This document shows positions 44,506 to 53,377 of a DNA stretch of 64,000 bases, in pieces. Position 1 is the first letter of the stretch, and each line of letters begins with the position of its first letter. The position numbers were made by a program, and so were the translations under genes. Below the pieces are notes generated by a model. That model saw only the letters and a list, made by a program, of their open reading frames with translations. It made no database searches and was not told the origin of the DNA. This DNA comes from Streptomyces sp. CB02261 (GTDB lineage Bacteria > Actinomycetota > Actinomycetes > Streptomycetales > Streptomycetaceae), in the NCBI RefSeq assembly GCF_001905665.1, contig NZ_LIVX01000007.1, positions 1 through 64,000 of the forward strand. The letters are read 5' to 3'.

Positions 44506-46611
44506 GTGACGCCGCCGTTCCGGGATCGTTGGCCGGTCATGCTGTCCCGTCATGTCACCACCGGCACCGCGATACCGGCCGACCGCCCCGCCCGGGAGGA
44601 CGCCGAGGCGGCGCTCGTCGAGAACTATCCGCGGCTCGTCCGCCTCGCCTATCTGATCCTGCCGCCGACGCTGGGCCGCCACCGCCGGGTCCTGACCGCC
44701 CACGCCCTCGTACAGAAGGCACTCGCGGAATCCACCGGCCGCCCCCGCCCGGCACACCCCCGGCCCGAGCCGCCCGCGCCCCCCGACCGGCCGCACCATC
44801 CCGGGACGTCCACCGACCCGCCGCACCGCGCCACGGTGTCCCTGCCCGGGCAGCGGGGCGGCGAGCGGCCCGCGTACTCCTGGCTGCGGGAGACCGTCGT
44901 ACGGGCCGCGCTGCGACCGCCGCGGCGATTCGCTCCGGCGGTCCGGCTGCCGCTCGTCCTGGGCCTGCGGCTCTTCCCGCGCGCCGGGGGCTCCGACGAA
45001 CTCGCCCTGGACCGCGCCCTGGCGGGCGCCGCGCCCGCGACGCGGGCCGCGCTCGCCCTCCGTACGCTCGAACGCCTTCCCGAGGAAACGGTCGTCCACC
45101 TCCTCGCCCGGGCGGGCACCGCGGAACCGGACTCCGCCCTGCGCGCCGCCGAACTCCTCGACTCCGCACCCGGCACCGACATCGCGACGCTCCTCGGCAG
45201 CGCGGAGTTCGACCCGTGCACCGTCCACACCCGCCCCACCGACCTCCTGCGCCGTCACCGGCGCGAGCGGCTCGCCGCGCTCGCGGGCGCGGTCCTCCTC
45301 GTCACGACGGCCGCCGTCACCACCGTCGAACTCCGCTCCGGGAACACACCGGACCGCACGGCGTCCGCGACTGCCCCCTCCGCCGCCGCCCTGGCCCGCG
45401 CCCTCGACCCCACCGCTCTGGTACGCGCACCCGCCGAACGCTGGGCCGACACCTCGCGCGTCGACTTCACCGCCTGGCCGGCCCGCGGGGCGCGGACGGC
45501 GGACACGGCCCTGCTGCGGCGCGCCCTGGAGGCCTGGTCCCGGGGTGCGGGCCCCGGCGTACGACTGTCGGCCACCCCGGGCACGCCCACGTCACCGCCC
45601 GCCGAACCACCCCGCCTCCTCTACGCGGGCACGGTCGACGGCGCCGCGGTGGTCCTCCTCCACGACGGCCGCAGACTCGCCCGGTACGCAGAGTCCGGCG
45701 ACGGGCGCGGCCCCGTCGTCCTGGACCTCGCGCGCGTGGACGACGCCGACGTCACCACGGGCGCGGCCGTGGTGCTCATCCGGACGCCGGGCCGGGCGCG
45801 GTACCTCCTCGCGCCGTGGATCGCGGAGGCGGAGGTACGCGACCTCCGCGCGCCCGGGGCGGCGGCCCGCCCCCTGGACGTCACCCCGGAGGGCCTCACC
45901 GCGGATGTCCCGTACGAGGGGCCGGGCCGGTGCGCGAACGCGACCGCGCTCCGGCTCACCTCCTCCGCACGGATCGTCGAGGACCACGCCTTCCTCCTCG
46001 CGGACCTGGGGGAGCTGACCCCGGTCCACCTGACCTGGACACCGGGGCCGGGCACGGGCGCCCCGGCGCGGGCGCCGCGCGAGGCCACCGGCGACCGGGG
46101 ACTGGCGGCCTGGGCTCCCGCCGCCTGTTCCCTCGCGGCCCTGCACGGCACCGGCGTCCGCTCGGTCAACCGCTGGGAGTACGCGGAGCAGTCACTGCCC
46201 GAACGCGCGGGCCGGGCCCTGTGGGTCTGCTCCCGCGTGGACACCTGGGAGGGGAGCGGGCGCATCTCCGTCTCCCTCACGGCACCGGCGGGACCGGCGG
46301 GTGCCGAGCCGCGCACCGTGACGGAACTCCGGGACACGGCGGCGTGCAGCCGCTTCGGTCAGCACGTCCTCGCCGGCGCGTACTGGACGGCGCCGTCGGG
46401 CACGCGGTACTTCCTCGCCGCGGGCAGCCGCCGCCTGACCGGCCTCACGGCCGGCGGCGCCGTCACCGCCACTACCCGGGGCCCCGTCCTGTCGGCCGAG
46501 GCCGGCGCCGCGGAGGGACCGGTACGCCTCACGGGCCGACTCCCCGACGGCACCTCGATCCCCGGCTGGACGACTCCGACCGGGGAGCCGGCACCGCTTC
46601 CGAGCGGCTGA
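44506..46611 (+). CDS. sigma-factor-like membrane fusion protein, hypothetical
   Basis: The 701-residue protein has an N-terminal part resembling a degenerate ECF sigma factor: AALVENYPRLVRLAYLILPP matches region 2 in pattern and ALALRTLERLPEETVVHLLA looks like region 4. One transmembrane helix is near 295-315 (AALAGAVLLVTTAAVTTVEL), and a 380-residue extracytoplasmic region follows. Several cysteines in the C-terminal half may form disulfides. It is not a canonical sigma factor and may be a membrane-tethered relative or a structural remnant. The GTG follows CACACT (44494-44499), suggesting a leaderless transcript; ATG44539 is an alternative. Confidence 0.65.
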   Translation: MTPPFRDRWPVMLSRHVTTGTAIPADRPAREDAEAALVENYPRLVRLAYLILPPTLGRHRRVLTAHALVQKALAESTGRPRPAHPRPEPPAPPDRPHHPGTSTDPPHRATVSLPGQRGGERPAYSWLRETVVRAALRPPRRFAPAVRLPLVLGLRLFPRAGGSDELALDRALAGAAPATRAALALRTLERLPEETVVHLLARAGTAEPDSALRAAELLDSAPGTDIATLLGSAEFDPCTVHTRPTDLLRRHRRERLAALAGAVLLVTTAAVTTVELRSGNTPDRTASATAPSAAALARALDPTALVRAPAERWADTSRVDFTAWPARGARTADTALLRRALEAWSRGAGPGVRLSATPGTPTSPPAEPPRLLYAGTVDGAAVVLLHDGRRLARYAESGDGRGPVVLDLARVDDADVTTGAAVVLIRTPGRARYLLAPWIAEAEVRDLRAPGAAARPLDVTPEGLTADVPYEGPGRCANATALRLTSSARIVEDHAFLLADLGELTPVHLTWTPGPGTGAPARAPREATGDRGLAAWAPAACSLAALHGTGVRSVNRWEYAEQSLPERAGRALWVCSRVDTWEGSGRISVSLTAPAGPAGAEPRTVTELRDTAACSRFGQHVLAGAYWTAPSGTRYFLAAGSRRLTGLTAGGAVTATTRGPVLSAEAGAAEGPVRLTGRLPDGTSIPGWTTPTGEPAPLPSG

Positions 46612-46617
46612 CACGCC

Positions 46618-47472
46618 CTAGGAGATGGCGAAGGGGGACTGGGCGAGGAAGGCGGGGGTGGACTTCCCCGTCTGGAACAGGTTCGGCGACTGGTAGAACG
46701 GCATGGCTTCGGTGACCTGCCGGTGGAGCGTGGAATAGGTGCCCCGGAAGGCGCCGTTCTTCCAGGTCTTGAGCATGGTCTCGGTGAACAGGCCGTGGGC
46801 ACCCGCGCCGTCGCTGGAGGTCTGGTTGTCCTGGCAGCCGGAGACCAGCAGGACGTCGGCCGCGATGTCCTGGAGGTCCAGGGCGGGCACGGAGCGCTGG
46901 ATCTCGTCGTAGAGCTCCTGGTCGCGCTGGTAGTTGCGGAACTGCACGTCCTGCGGGAGCGCCCGGACGCGGGCGCGGACCTCGACCCGGTCGCTGGTGT
47001 CGAAGCCGCGCTCCAGCTCGCTGTCGTCGAGGAAGAGGGAGAGGTCGCGCGCCACGGTGCCGCTGTGGCAGCTGTCGGACAGCAGCAGGATGCGTACGTC
47101 TTCGGCGAACGTACCGAAGAGCGCGTGGAGTTCGTCGTCGACGAACTGGCGGTCGTAGAGGACCCAGGTCTCGTCGCGGCGGTCCGGCTCGTCGCCGTTC
47201 TTGTCGGGGACCTGGGCGCCGTGGCCCGCGTAGGTGAGCAGGAGCATGTCGCCGGCCGTGAGCTGGTCGGCGGCTTCCTTCAGCGCTCCGGTGACCTTCT
47301 CGCTGGTGGCGTTCTTGGTGAGCAGGGTCGCGACGGGGGCGAACCGGTTGGCCTTGGCGAGTTCGGCCATGGCCAGGGCGTCGTTCTCGGGGTTCTTCAG
47401 TTCGGCCTTGGTGCCGTAGCGGGTCTCGTCGATCTCGTTGATGCCGATGTGGATGGACAGCCCTTTGGGCAT
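46618..47472 (-). CDS. caspase family protein (peptidase C14, orthocaspase-like)
   Basis: The 284-residue protein has the caspase-like fold. It begins GLSIHIGINEIDETRYGTKA, with the catalytic His in LLTYAGHGAQVPD (H84) and the catalytic Cys in LLLSDSCHSGTVARD (C135), both intact. There is no signal peptide or extra domain. Bacterial orthocaspases cleave after Arg/Lys and may take part in stress or cell-death control; the role is unknown here. It is convergent with the sigma-like membrane gene, 6 nt apart. Confidence 0.85.
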   Translation of the reverse strand: MPKGLSIHIGINEIDETRYGTKAELKNPENDALAMAELAKANRFAPVATLLTKNATSEKVTGALKEAADQLTAGDMLLLTYAGHGAQVPDKNGDEPDRRDETWVLYDRQFVDDELHALFGTFAEDVRILLLSDSCHSGTVARDLSLFLDDSELERGFDTSDRVEVRARVRALPQDVQFRNYQRDQELYDEIQRSVPALDLQDIAADVLLVSGCQDNQTSSDGAGAHGLFTETMLKTWKNGAFRGTYSTLHRQVTEAMPFYQSPNLFQTGKSTPAFLAQSPFAIS

Positions 47473-47847
47473 GTTCGTCTCCGTGTCTCCGGGCCGGCCC
47501 CGGTGTCAGGGAGCGTTTCCCTGCCAGAGGGGTGCTCGAACTGTCACGCCGAGCGCATATCAAGCTACATACGGTAAATATGCGATTCCATTCTGGCGGC
47601 CGTTTGCCACCGGGATGGCCCAGCTGGCTGTCAACATCCGACGGACGCCGCCCGGGCGGTCGTGGCCCGGGTCGTTTCTTCGGGATCGTCTGCGAACCAG
47701 GAGCGGCCCTGGGCCCGGTGGGTCGCGCTGCGGGCCGGTGACGACCAGGTGTCCGAAGGAGACGTCCTGGCCCGGTCGCCACAGCCCGGGACCCCGTCGG
47801 CTCCCGCCGCCGGTCGGGGCCCTCCGGCGAGTGGATAGCCTGGAGCG
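47473..47847. other. 375-nt divergent intergenic region with long-arm inverted repeat
   Basis: It separates the caspase and HipA-like genes. An AT-rich patch holds CGCATAT-N17-ATATGCG (47554-47584), a perfect 7-bp inverted repeat with 24-bp centre spacing, probably an operator of the caspase promoter. On the right, TAGCCT (47836-47841) lies 6 nt before ATG47848. No RNA gene was seen. Confidence 0.5.
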
Positions 47848-48693
47848 ATGCTTACAGAAGTGACAGCGACCCGCTACGTCACGCCCCTGCGTGAGGGCGG
47901 CTCGCTCCCCGGGATCGTCGAGGCCGACGACCTCGGTACGTACGTCATGAAGTTCACCGGCGCCGGCCAGGGGCGCAAGACCCTGGTCGCCGAGGTCATC
48001 TGCGGGCAGCTCGCCCGCCGGCTCGGGCTGCGTGTGCCGGAGCTCGTCGCCATCCAGCTCGACCCCGTCATCGGGCTCTCCGAACCCGACCAGGAGGTGC
48101 AGGAGCTGCTGAAGGCGAGCGGCGGGCTCAACCTGGGGATGGACTTCCTGCCCGGGTCTTTGGGCTTCGACCCGCTGGCGTACGAGGTGGACCCCGCCGA
48201 GGCCGGCAAGGTCGTCTGGTTCGACGCCGTCATCAACAACGTCGACCGCTCCTGGCGGAACCCGAACATGCTCGTCTGGCACGGCGACCTGTGGCTCATC
48301 GACCACGGCGCCACCATGATCTGGCACCACAACTGGCCGGGCGCGCAGGCCTCCGCCGCCAAGCCGTACGACGCCTCCGACCACGCGCTCGCCCCCTTCT
48401 CGCCGGACATCGCCGCCGCGGCCGCCGAGCTCGCGCCGCTCGTCACCCGCGAGCTGCTCGACGCGGTCGCCGCCGACGTACCCGACGAGTGGCTCGTCGA
48501 CGAGCCCGGCTTCGACGGTACGGACGAGGTGCGCGCCGCCTACGTCGAGGCGCTGCTGTCCCGCGCCGCCACCATCCACGAGCGGATCACGCTCGGCCCC
48601 CGCAGCGAGAACCGGCCGCAGCAGCCGCCCGGCTGGCTCGCCGAGCGCCTCGCGCCCCGGCCGCACCCCACCGAGAAGGACAGCACCCCGTGA
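47848..48693 (+). CDS. HipA-like kinase family protein
   Basis: The 281-residue protein resembles the HipA/PI3-4-kinase fold: YVMKFTGAGQGRKTLVAEVI provides a nucleotide-binding Lys, and NNVDRSWRNPNMLVWHGDLW followed by LIDHG gives the catalytic D and metal-binding Asn/Asp. It lacks the usual long HipA N-domain. Its stop overlaps the DUF3037 start (GTGA at 48690). HipA kinases phosphorylate translation factors; whether this one does is unknown. Confidence 0.82.
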   Translation: MLTEVTATRYVTPLREGGSLPGIVEADDLGTYVMKFTGAGQGRKTLVAEVICGQLARRLGLRVPELVAIQLDPVIGLSEPDQEVQELLKASGGLNLGMDFLPGSLGFDPLAYEVDPAEAGKVVWFDAVINNVDRSWRNPNMLVWHGDLWLIDHGATMIWHHNWPGAQASAAKPYDASDHALAPFSPDIAAAAAELAPLVTRELLDAVAADVPDEWLVDEPGFDGTDEVRAAYVEALLSRAATIHERITLGPRSENRPQQPPGWLAERLAPRPHPTEKDSTP

Positions 48694-49073
48694 GCGACCG
48701 CGATGTCTTCGAGTACGCGCTGCTGCGCGTGGTGCCGCGGGTCGAGCGCGGCGAGTGCTTCAACGCCGGGGTGGTCGTCTACTGCCGCGCCCGGTCCTTC
48801 GTCGCCGCCCGGACGCATCTGGACGAGGCGAAGCTGTCGGCGCTCGACCCGGCGGCCGACGTGACCGGCGTGCGAGCGGCGCTGCGCGCCGTCGAGGGAG
48901 TCTGTCTGGGGGGTGACGCCGCAGGTCAGGCCGCGCGCGACGACGCGGGGCGGCGCTTCCGCTGGTTGATCGCTCCCCGTTCCACGGTCGTCCAGCCGGG
49001 ACCCGTGCACACGGGCCTCACCCTCGACCCGGAGGCCGAGGTGGAGCGGCTGCTCGACCTGCTGGTGCGCTGA
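48690..49073 (+). CDS. DUF3037 family protein
   Basis: The 127-residue protein starts VSDRDVFEYALLRVVPRVER, with GECFNAGVVVYCRARSFVAA and FRWLIAPRSTVVQPGPVHTG. It is the DUF3037 family, commonly adjacent to HipA-like kinases. It overlaps the kinase gene by 4 nt and is probably its partner or substrate recogniser. No catalytic residues are evident. Confidence 0.85.
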   Translation: MSDRDVFEYALLRVVPRVERGECFNAGVVVYCRARSFVAARTHLDEAKLSALDPAADVTGVRAALRAVEGVCLGGDAAGQAARDDAGRRFRWLIAPRSTVVQPGPVHTGLTLDPEAEVERLLDLLVR

Positions 49074-49121
49074 GCGCGGCCGTCCGTGGACGGGGAGTGG
49101 CCGGGTGCACCCGGTGGGCCG

Positions 49122-49185
49122 TTGACACCGGGTGCCAGGGCTTCTAGCGTCTCGTCTGCGGACGATACTAAGCGGTCGCTCATGT
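49122..49185 (+). promoter_or_regulatory. vegetative promoter and TetR-type operator of the SDR genes
   Basis: TTGACA (49122-49127) and TAGCGT (49145-49150) are 17 nt apart. Downstream in the leader, ATACTAAGCGGTCGCTCATG (49165-49184) includes AGCG-GT-CGCT inverted arms like sites bound by TetR regulators of acyl-CoA metabolism. No tetR gene is adjacent. Confidence 0.65.
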
Positions 49186-49254
49186 GCGGGACGCAGGAGC
49201 GGGTGACCGGTTCGGCCGCGACCAGGGACGATCCAAGGGCGAGGAGAACCAAGC

Positions 49255-50016
49255 ATGTCCACCACCGAGCAGCGCGTAGCCGTCGTCACGGGTGCCGCAC
49301 GGGGAATCGGCGCCGCCACCGCGCTCCGCCTCGCGGCCGAGGGCCGCGCCGTCGCCGTACTCGACCTCGACGAGGCGGCCTGCAAGGACACCGTCGAGAA
49401 GATCACCGCCGCGGGCGGCACCGCCCTCGCGGTCGGCTGCGACGTCTCCGACAGCGCCCAGGTGGAGGCCGCCGTCGCGCGGGTCGCCGCCGAGCTCGGC
49501 GCGCCGACGATCCTCGTCAACAACGCGGGTGTGCTCCGCGACAACCTGCTGTTCAAGATGTCCGAGTCGGACTGGGACCTCGTCATGAACGTGCACCTCA
49601 AGGGTGCCTTCCTGATGGCGAAGGCCTGTCAGAAGCACATGGTGGACGCGGGCTTCGGCCGGATCGTCTCGCTCTCCTCCTCCTCGGCGCTCGGCAACCG
49701 CGGCCAGGCCAACTACGCGGCCGTCAAGGCCGGTCTGCAGGGCTTCACCAAGACCCTCGCCAAGGAGCTCGGCAAGTTCGGCATCACCGCCAACGCCGTC
49801 GCCCCGGGCTTCATCGTCACCGAGATGACCGCGCAGACCGCCGAGCGCGTCGGCATGGGCTTCGAGGAGTTCCAGGCGGCCGCCGCGTCCGTGATCCCGG
49901 TGCAGCGGGTCGGCCGCCCCGAGGACGTCGCCCACGCGATCGCCTTCTTCACCGGCGACGACGCCGGCTTCATCTCCGGCCAGGTCATGTACGTGGCCGG
50001 CGGCCCGCTCAACTGA
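49255..50016 (+). CDS. 3-oxoacyl-ACP reductase type SDR (FabG-like), first copy
   Basis: The 253-residue classical SDR has cofactor loop TGAARGIGAATA, NNAGVLRDN, catalytic Ser in SLSSSSALGNRG, Tyr-x3-Lys in ANYAAVKAGL, and C-terminal GGPLN. It is NAD(P)H-dependent and probably acts on 3-oxoacyl substrates. ATG49255 follows GAGGAG. It is followed 30 nt downstream by a second SDR in one likely operon under the promoter at 49122. Confidence 0.9.
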   Translation: MSTTEQRVAVVTGAARGIGAATALRLAAEGRAVAVLDLDEAACKDTVEKITAAGGTALAVGCDVSDSAQVEAAVARVAAELGAPTILVNNAGVLRDNLLFKMSESDWDLVMNVHLKGAFLMAKACQKHMVDAGFGRIVSLSSSSALGNRGQANYAAVKAGLQGFTKTLAKELGKFGITANAVAPGFIVTEMTAQTAERVGMGFEEFQAAAASVIPVQRVGRPEDVAHAIAFFTGDDAGFISGQVMYVAGGPLN

Positions 50017-50046
50017 CGACCGGCAAGCGAGAGGAGTACGGCACTC

Positions 50047-50814
50047 ATGACCGCACAGGCACGGCCGGAGCTGTCCGGCAAGGTCGCCCTCGTCACCGGC
50101 GCGAGCCGGGGCATCGGGTACGGCATCGCCGAGGCGCTGGTCGCCCGCGGCGACCGGGTCGTCATCACGGGGCGCGGCGAGGAGGCCCTCAAGGAGGCCG
50201 TCGAGCGGCTCGGCGCCGACCGGGCCATCGGCGTCCCCGGCAAGGCCCATGACGAGGCCCACCAGGCCGCCGCCGTCGAGGCGGCGATGGACGGCTTCGG
50301 CCGGGTGGACTTCCTGATCAACAACGCCGGTACGAATCCGGTCTTCGGGCCGATCGCCGACCTCGACCTCGGGGTGGCCCGCAAGGTCTTCGAGACCAAC
50401 GTGGTCTCCGCGCTCGGCTTCGCCCAGCGGACCTGGCACGCCTGGCAGAAGGACCACGGCGGCGCGATCGTGAACATCGCGTCGGTCGCCGGCGTGTCCG
50501 CCTCGCCCTTCATCGGCGCATACGGAATGAGCAAGGCCGCGATGGTCAACCTCACCCTGCAACTGGCGCATGAATTCGCGCCGCTCGTGCGGGTCAATTC
50601 CATCGCACCGGCCGTCGTGAAGACGAAATTCGCGCAGGCGCTGTACGAGGGCCGGGAAGCGGAGGCGGCCGCCGCCTATCCGCTCGGCCGGCTCGGCGAG
50701 CCCGAGGACATCGGTGGCGCCGCCGCCTTCCTGACCTCCTCGCAGTCGGAGTGGATCACCGGTCAGACACTCGTCGTCGACGGCGGGATTTTCCTGAACG
50801 CCGGAGTCGGGTGA
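50047..50814 (+). CDS. SDR family oxidoreductase, second copy
   Basis: The 255-residue classical SDR has TGASRGIGYGIAEALV, NNAGTNPVF, Ser in NIASVAGVSAS, Tyr-x3-Lys in AYGMSKAAM and C-terminal VVDGGIFL. ATG50047 follows GAGAGGAG. It shares the operon with the first SDR; the pair may catalyse successive steps on a beta-oxidation or alcohol substrate. The specific substrate is unknown. Confidence 0.88.
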   Translation: MTAQARPELSGKVALVTGASRGIGYGIAEALVARGDRVVITGRGEEALKEAVERLGADRAIGVPGKAHDEAHQAAAVEAAMDGFGRVDFLINNAGTNPVFGPIADLDLGVARKVFETNVVSALGFAQRTWHAWQKDHGGAIVNIASVAGVSASPFIGAYGMSKAAMVNLTLQLAHEFAPLVRVNSIAPAVVKTKFAQALYEGREAEAAAAYPLGRLGEPEDIGGAAAFLTSSQSEWITGQTLVVDGGIFLNAGVG

Positions 50815-50822
50815 CCGATAAT

Positions 50823-50848
50823 CGGACACTTTCCGGATTCGGTGTCCG
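50823..50848 (+). terminator. candidate terminator after the SDR pair
   Basis: CGGACAC (50823-50829) pairs with GTGTCCG (50842-50848) around a 12-nt loop just after the stop at 50814. It is a short stem, so a weak terminator. Confidence 0.45.
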
Positions 50849-50883
50849 GATTGCGCCCGGTTGGGTAATGAATGCCTCAAGTG

Positions 50884-50929
50884 CCCCGTCAGACTCGAAC
50901 ATTGACCTGACGGGGTGCTGCGGTATCGT
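50884..50929 (+). promoter_or_regulatory. promoter of the solute-binding gene with overlapping inverted repeat
   Basis: TTGACC (50902-50907) and TATCGT (50924-50929) are 16 nt apart. CCCCGTCAG (50884-50892) and CTGACGGGG (50907-50915) are perfect 9-bp arms around the -35, so this may be an operator as well as a terminator. Confidence 0.55.
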
Positions 50930-50962
50930 CGGCCGACCCCTGGCTGAACGAGGAGCGTGCAC

Positions 50963-52540
50963 GTGTTCAACCGGACCAGTCTGCAGGCCGCTGCAGCCCT
51001 TGTGTCCATATCCCTGGTGTCCGGATGCAGTGTCTTCTCGGACAGTGACTCCGCCGGGGATCAGAAGCTCGTCGTCGGCACGACGAGTTCTCCCACCACG
51101 CTTGATCCGGCCGCAGCCTGGGACAATTCCTGGGAGCTCTTCCGGAATGTATTCCAGACCCTGGTGAGTTTCCCGACCGGAAGCACCACCCCGGCCTCGG
51201 ACGCCGCCGACTGCAAGTTCTCGGACACCGCCAGCCGGGTCTTCGAGTGCAAGCTCGTCGAGGGCCTCACGTTCTCCAACGGGCACAAGCTGGACGCCAA
51301 GGCCGTGCAGTACTCGATCGAGCGCATCCGCACGATCAACCACAAGGGCGGCCCCAACGGGATGCTCGGCTCGCTCGACAAGATCGAGACCGTCGGCGAC
51401 AGGACCGTCGTCTTCCGGCTCAACAAGTCGGACGCCACCTTCCCGTTCGTCCTCGCCACGCCGGCCATGTCCATCGTGGACCCCGCCGAGTACCCGGCCG
51501 ACCAGCTCCGCAAGGACGGCAAGCTCACCGGTTCGGGGCCGTACGTCCTGGACTCGTACACCGAGCGCGAGTCGGCGGAGCTCACCAAGAACCCCACGTA
51601 CAAGGGCTTCGCCGACCGTAAGAACGGCGGCGTGACCATCCGCTACTTCGACCAGTCCGACCAGATGGTCGCCGCGCTGAAGAAGAAGGAGATCGACGCC
51701 ACCTACCGCGGCCTCACCGCCGAGGAGGTCGTCGCCCTCCAGGAGGACAAGCCCGAGAACAAGGGCTTCCAGCTCGTCGAGTCGACCGGCGCCGACATCC
51801 GGTACCTCGTCTTCAACACGCAGGACCCCTCGGTCGCCAAGCCCGCCGTCCGCAAGGCCATCGCCCAGCTCGTCGACCGCGACGAACTGGTCAACAAGGT
51901 CTACCAGGGCACCGCCGAACCCCTGTACTCGATGGTGCCCAAGGGAATCGCGGCTCACACCACCAAGTTCTACGACCGCTACGGTTCGCCGAGCGTCGCG
52001 AAGGCCAAGAAGCTCCTGCGCGACGCGGACATCACCGAGCCCGTCGAGCTGAACTTCTGGTACACGACCGACCGCTACGGTTCCTCCACGGCCGCCGAGT
52101 TCAAGGAACTCAAGCGCCAGCTGGAGGAGTCCGGTCTCTTCAAGGTCACCGTGCAGGGCAAGCCCTGGAAGGAGTTCCAGGCGGGCTACCAGAAGGGCGA
52201 GTACCCGGTCTTCGGGCGCGGCTGGTTCCCCGACTTCCCGGACCCGGACAACTTCGTCGCCCCCTTCATCGGCGCGGAGAACGTCCTCGGCACGCCCTAC
52301 GTGAGCAAGCGGATCACCGGCGAGCTGCTCCCGAAGTCCCGCCGCGAGAGCGACCGCGGGACCGTCACGGACGAGTTCGTCGAGGCCCAGGAGATCATGG
52401 TCCAGGACGTCCGGCTGCTGCCGCTGTGGCAGGGCAAGCTGTACATCGCGGCCCGTGAGGACATCGGCGGCGGCGAGGTCGCCCTCGACCCGCAGACGGT
52501 CATGCAGCTCTGGCAGCTGCACCGCCGGGCCAGCTGGTAG
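50963..52540 (+). CDS. ABC transporter substrate-binding lipoprotein (SBP family 5)
   Basis: The 525-residue oligopeptide/dipeptide-type binding protein has a signal and lipobox (AAALVSISLVSGC), then the SBP_bac_5 fold with VVGTTSSPTTLDPAAAWDNS, LVEGLTFSNGHKLDAKAVQY and FPDFPDPDNFVAPFIG. GTG50963 is chosen because GAGGAG lies 7 nt upstream, while GTG50957 is too close. No permease or ATPase gene is adjacent, so it is an orphan binding protein. Confidence 0.9.
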   Translation: MFNRTSLQAAAALVSISLVSGCSVFSDSDSAGDQKLVVGTTSSPTTLDPAAAWDNSWELFRNVFQTLVSFPTGSTTPASDAADCKFSDTASRVFECKLVEGLTFSNGHKLDAKAVQYSIERIRTINHKGGPNGMLGSLDKIETVGDRTVVFRLNKSDATFPFVLATPAMSIVDPAEYPADQLRKDGKLTGSGPYVLDSYTERESAELTKNPTYKGFADRKNGGVTIRYFDQSDQMVAALKKKEIDATYRGLTAEEVVALQEDKPENKGFQLVESTGADIRYLVFNTQDPSVAKPAVRKAIAQLVDRDELVNKVYQGTAEPLYSMVPKGIAAHTTKFYDRYGSPSVAKAKKLLRDADITEPVELNFWYTTDRYGSSTAAEFKELKRQLEESGLFKVTVQGKPWKEFQAGYQKGEYPVFGRGWFPDFPDPDNFVAPFIGAENVLGTPYVSKRITGELLPKSRRESDRGTVTDEFVEAQEIMVQDVRLLPLWQGKLYIAAREDIGGGEVALDPQTVMQLWQLHRRASW

Positions 52541-52551
52541 GAAGCCGCCTG

Positions 52552-52576
52552 CGGGGGCCACTGTCAGTGGCCCCCG
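52552..52576 (+). terminator. terminator after the solute-binding gene
   Basis: CGGGGGCCACTG (52552-52563) and CAGTGGCCCCCG (52565-52576) form an 11-12-bp stem with minimal loop directly after the stop. Confidence 0.75.
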
Positions 52577-52625
52577 ATAGGTTCTGCGGTGGAGAGACAG
52601 ACACGTCCACCGGAGGTTGTAGACC

Positions 52626-53309
52626 GTGACCGACACCAGCATGCTGCCCGAGTCCTGGCGGGACGTCCTCGGCGAGGAACTGCGCAAGCCCTACTTCGCG
52701 CAGCTCACCGAGTTCGTCGAGCAGGAGCGCGCCCGGGGGCCGGTCTTCCCGCCGAAGGACGAGGTCTTCGCCGCCCTCGACGCCACGCCGTACGACAAGG
52801 TGAAGGTCCTGATCCTCGGTCAGGACCCCTACCACGGCGAGGGGCAGGGGCACGGCCTGTGCTTCTCGGTCCGGCCCGGGGTGAAGACCCCTCCCTCCCT
52901 GCGGAACATCTACAAGGAGATGCAGGCCGAGCTCGGCCACCCGATCCCGGACAACGGCTATCTGATGCCGTGGGCCGAGCAGGGCGTCCTCCTGCTCAAC
53001 GCCGTTCTGACGGTCCGCTCCGGCGAGGCGAACTCGCACAAGGGCAAGGGCTGGGAGAAGTTCACCGACGCGGTGATCACCGCCGTCGCCTCGCGGCCCG
53101 ACCCCGCCGTCTTCGTCCTCTGGGGCAACTACGCGCAGAAGAAGCTGCCGCTCATCGACGAGGAGCGGCACGTCGTCGTGAAGGGCGCCCACCCCTCGCC
53201 CCTCTCGGCGAAGAAGTTCTTCGGATCGCGGCCCTTCACCCAGATCGACGCGGCCGTCGCGGCCCAGGGACACGAGCCGATCGACTGGCGCATCCCCGAC
53301 CTCGGCTGA
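52626..53309 (+). CDS. ung: uracil-DNA glycosylase, family 1
   Basis: The 227-residue enzyme has LILGQDPYHGEGQGHGLCFS with catalytic D67, PSLRNIYKEM, the uracil-binding MPWAEQGVLLLNAVLTV and GAHPSPLSAKKFF with catalytic His. It removes uracil from DNA in base excision repair. GTG52626 has GGAGG about 10 nt upstream. It is monocistronic or cotranscribed with the TPR-like gene 68 nt downstream. Confidence 0.97.
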   Translation: MTDTSMLPESWRDVLGEELRKPYFAQLTEFVEQERARGPVFPPKDEVFAALDATPYDKVKVLILGQDPYHGEGQGHGLCFSVRPGVKTPPSLRNIYKEMQAELGHPIPDNGYLMPWAEQGVLLLNAVLTVRSGEANSHKGKGWEKFTDAVITAVASRPDPAVFVLWGNYAQKKLPLIDEERHVVVKGAHPSPLSAKKFFGSRPFTQIDAAVAAQGHEPIDWRIPDLG

Positions 53310-53377
53310 GCCTCGGCCCGATCCGGGCCGGGGGCGGCTAGCGTCGATCCTCCCAGTGGTGAGCGGGTGGAGGTCGC

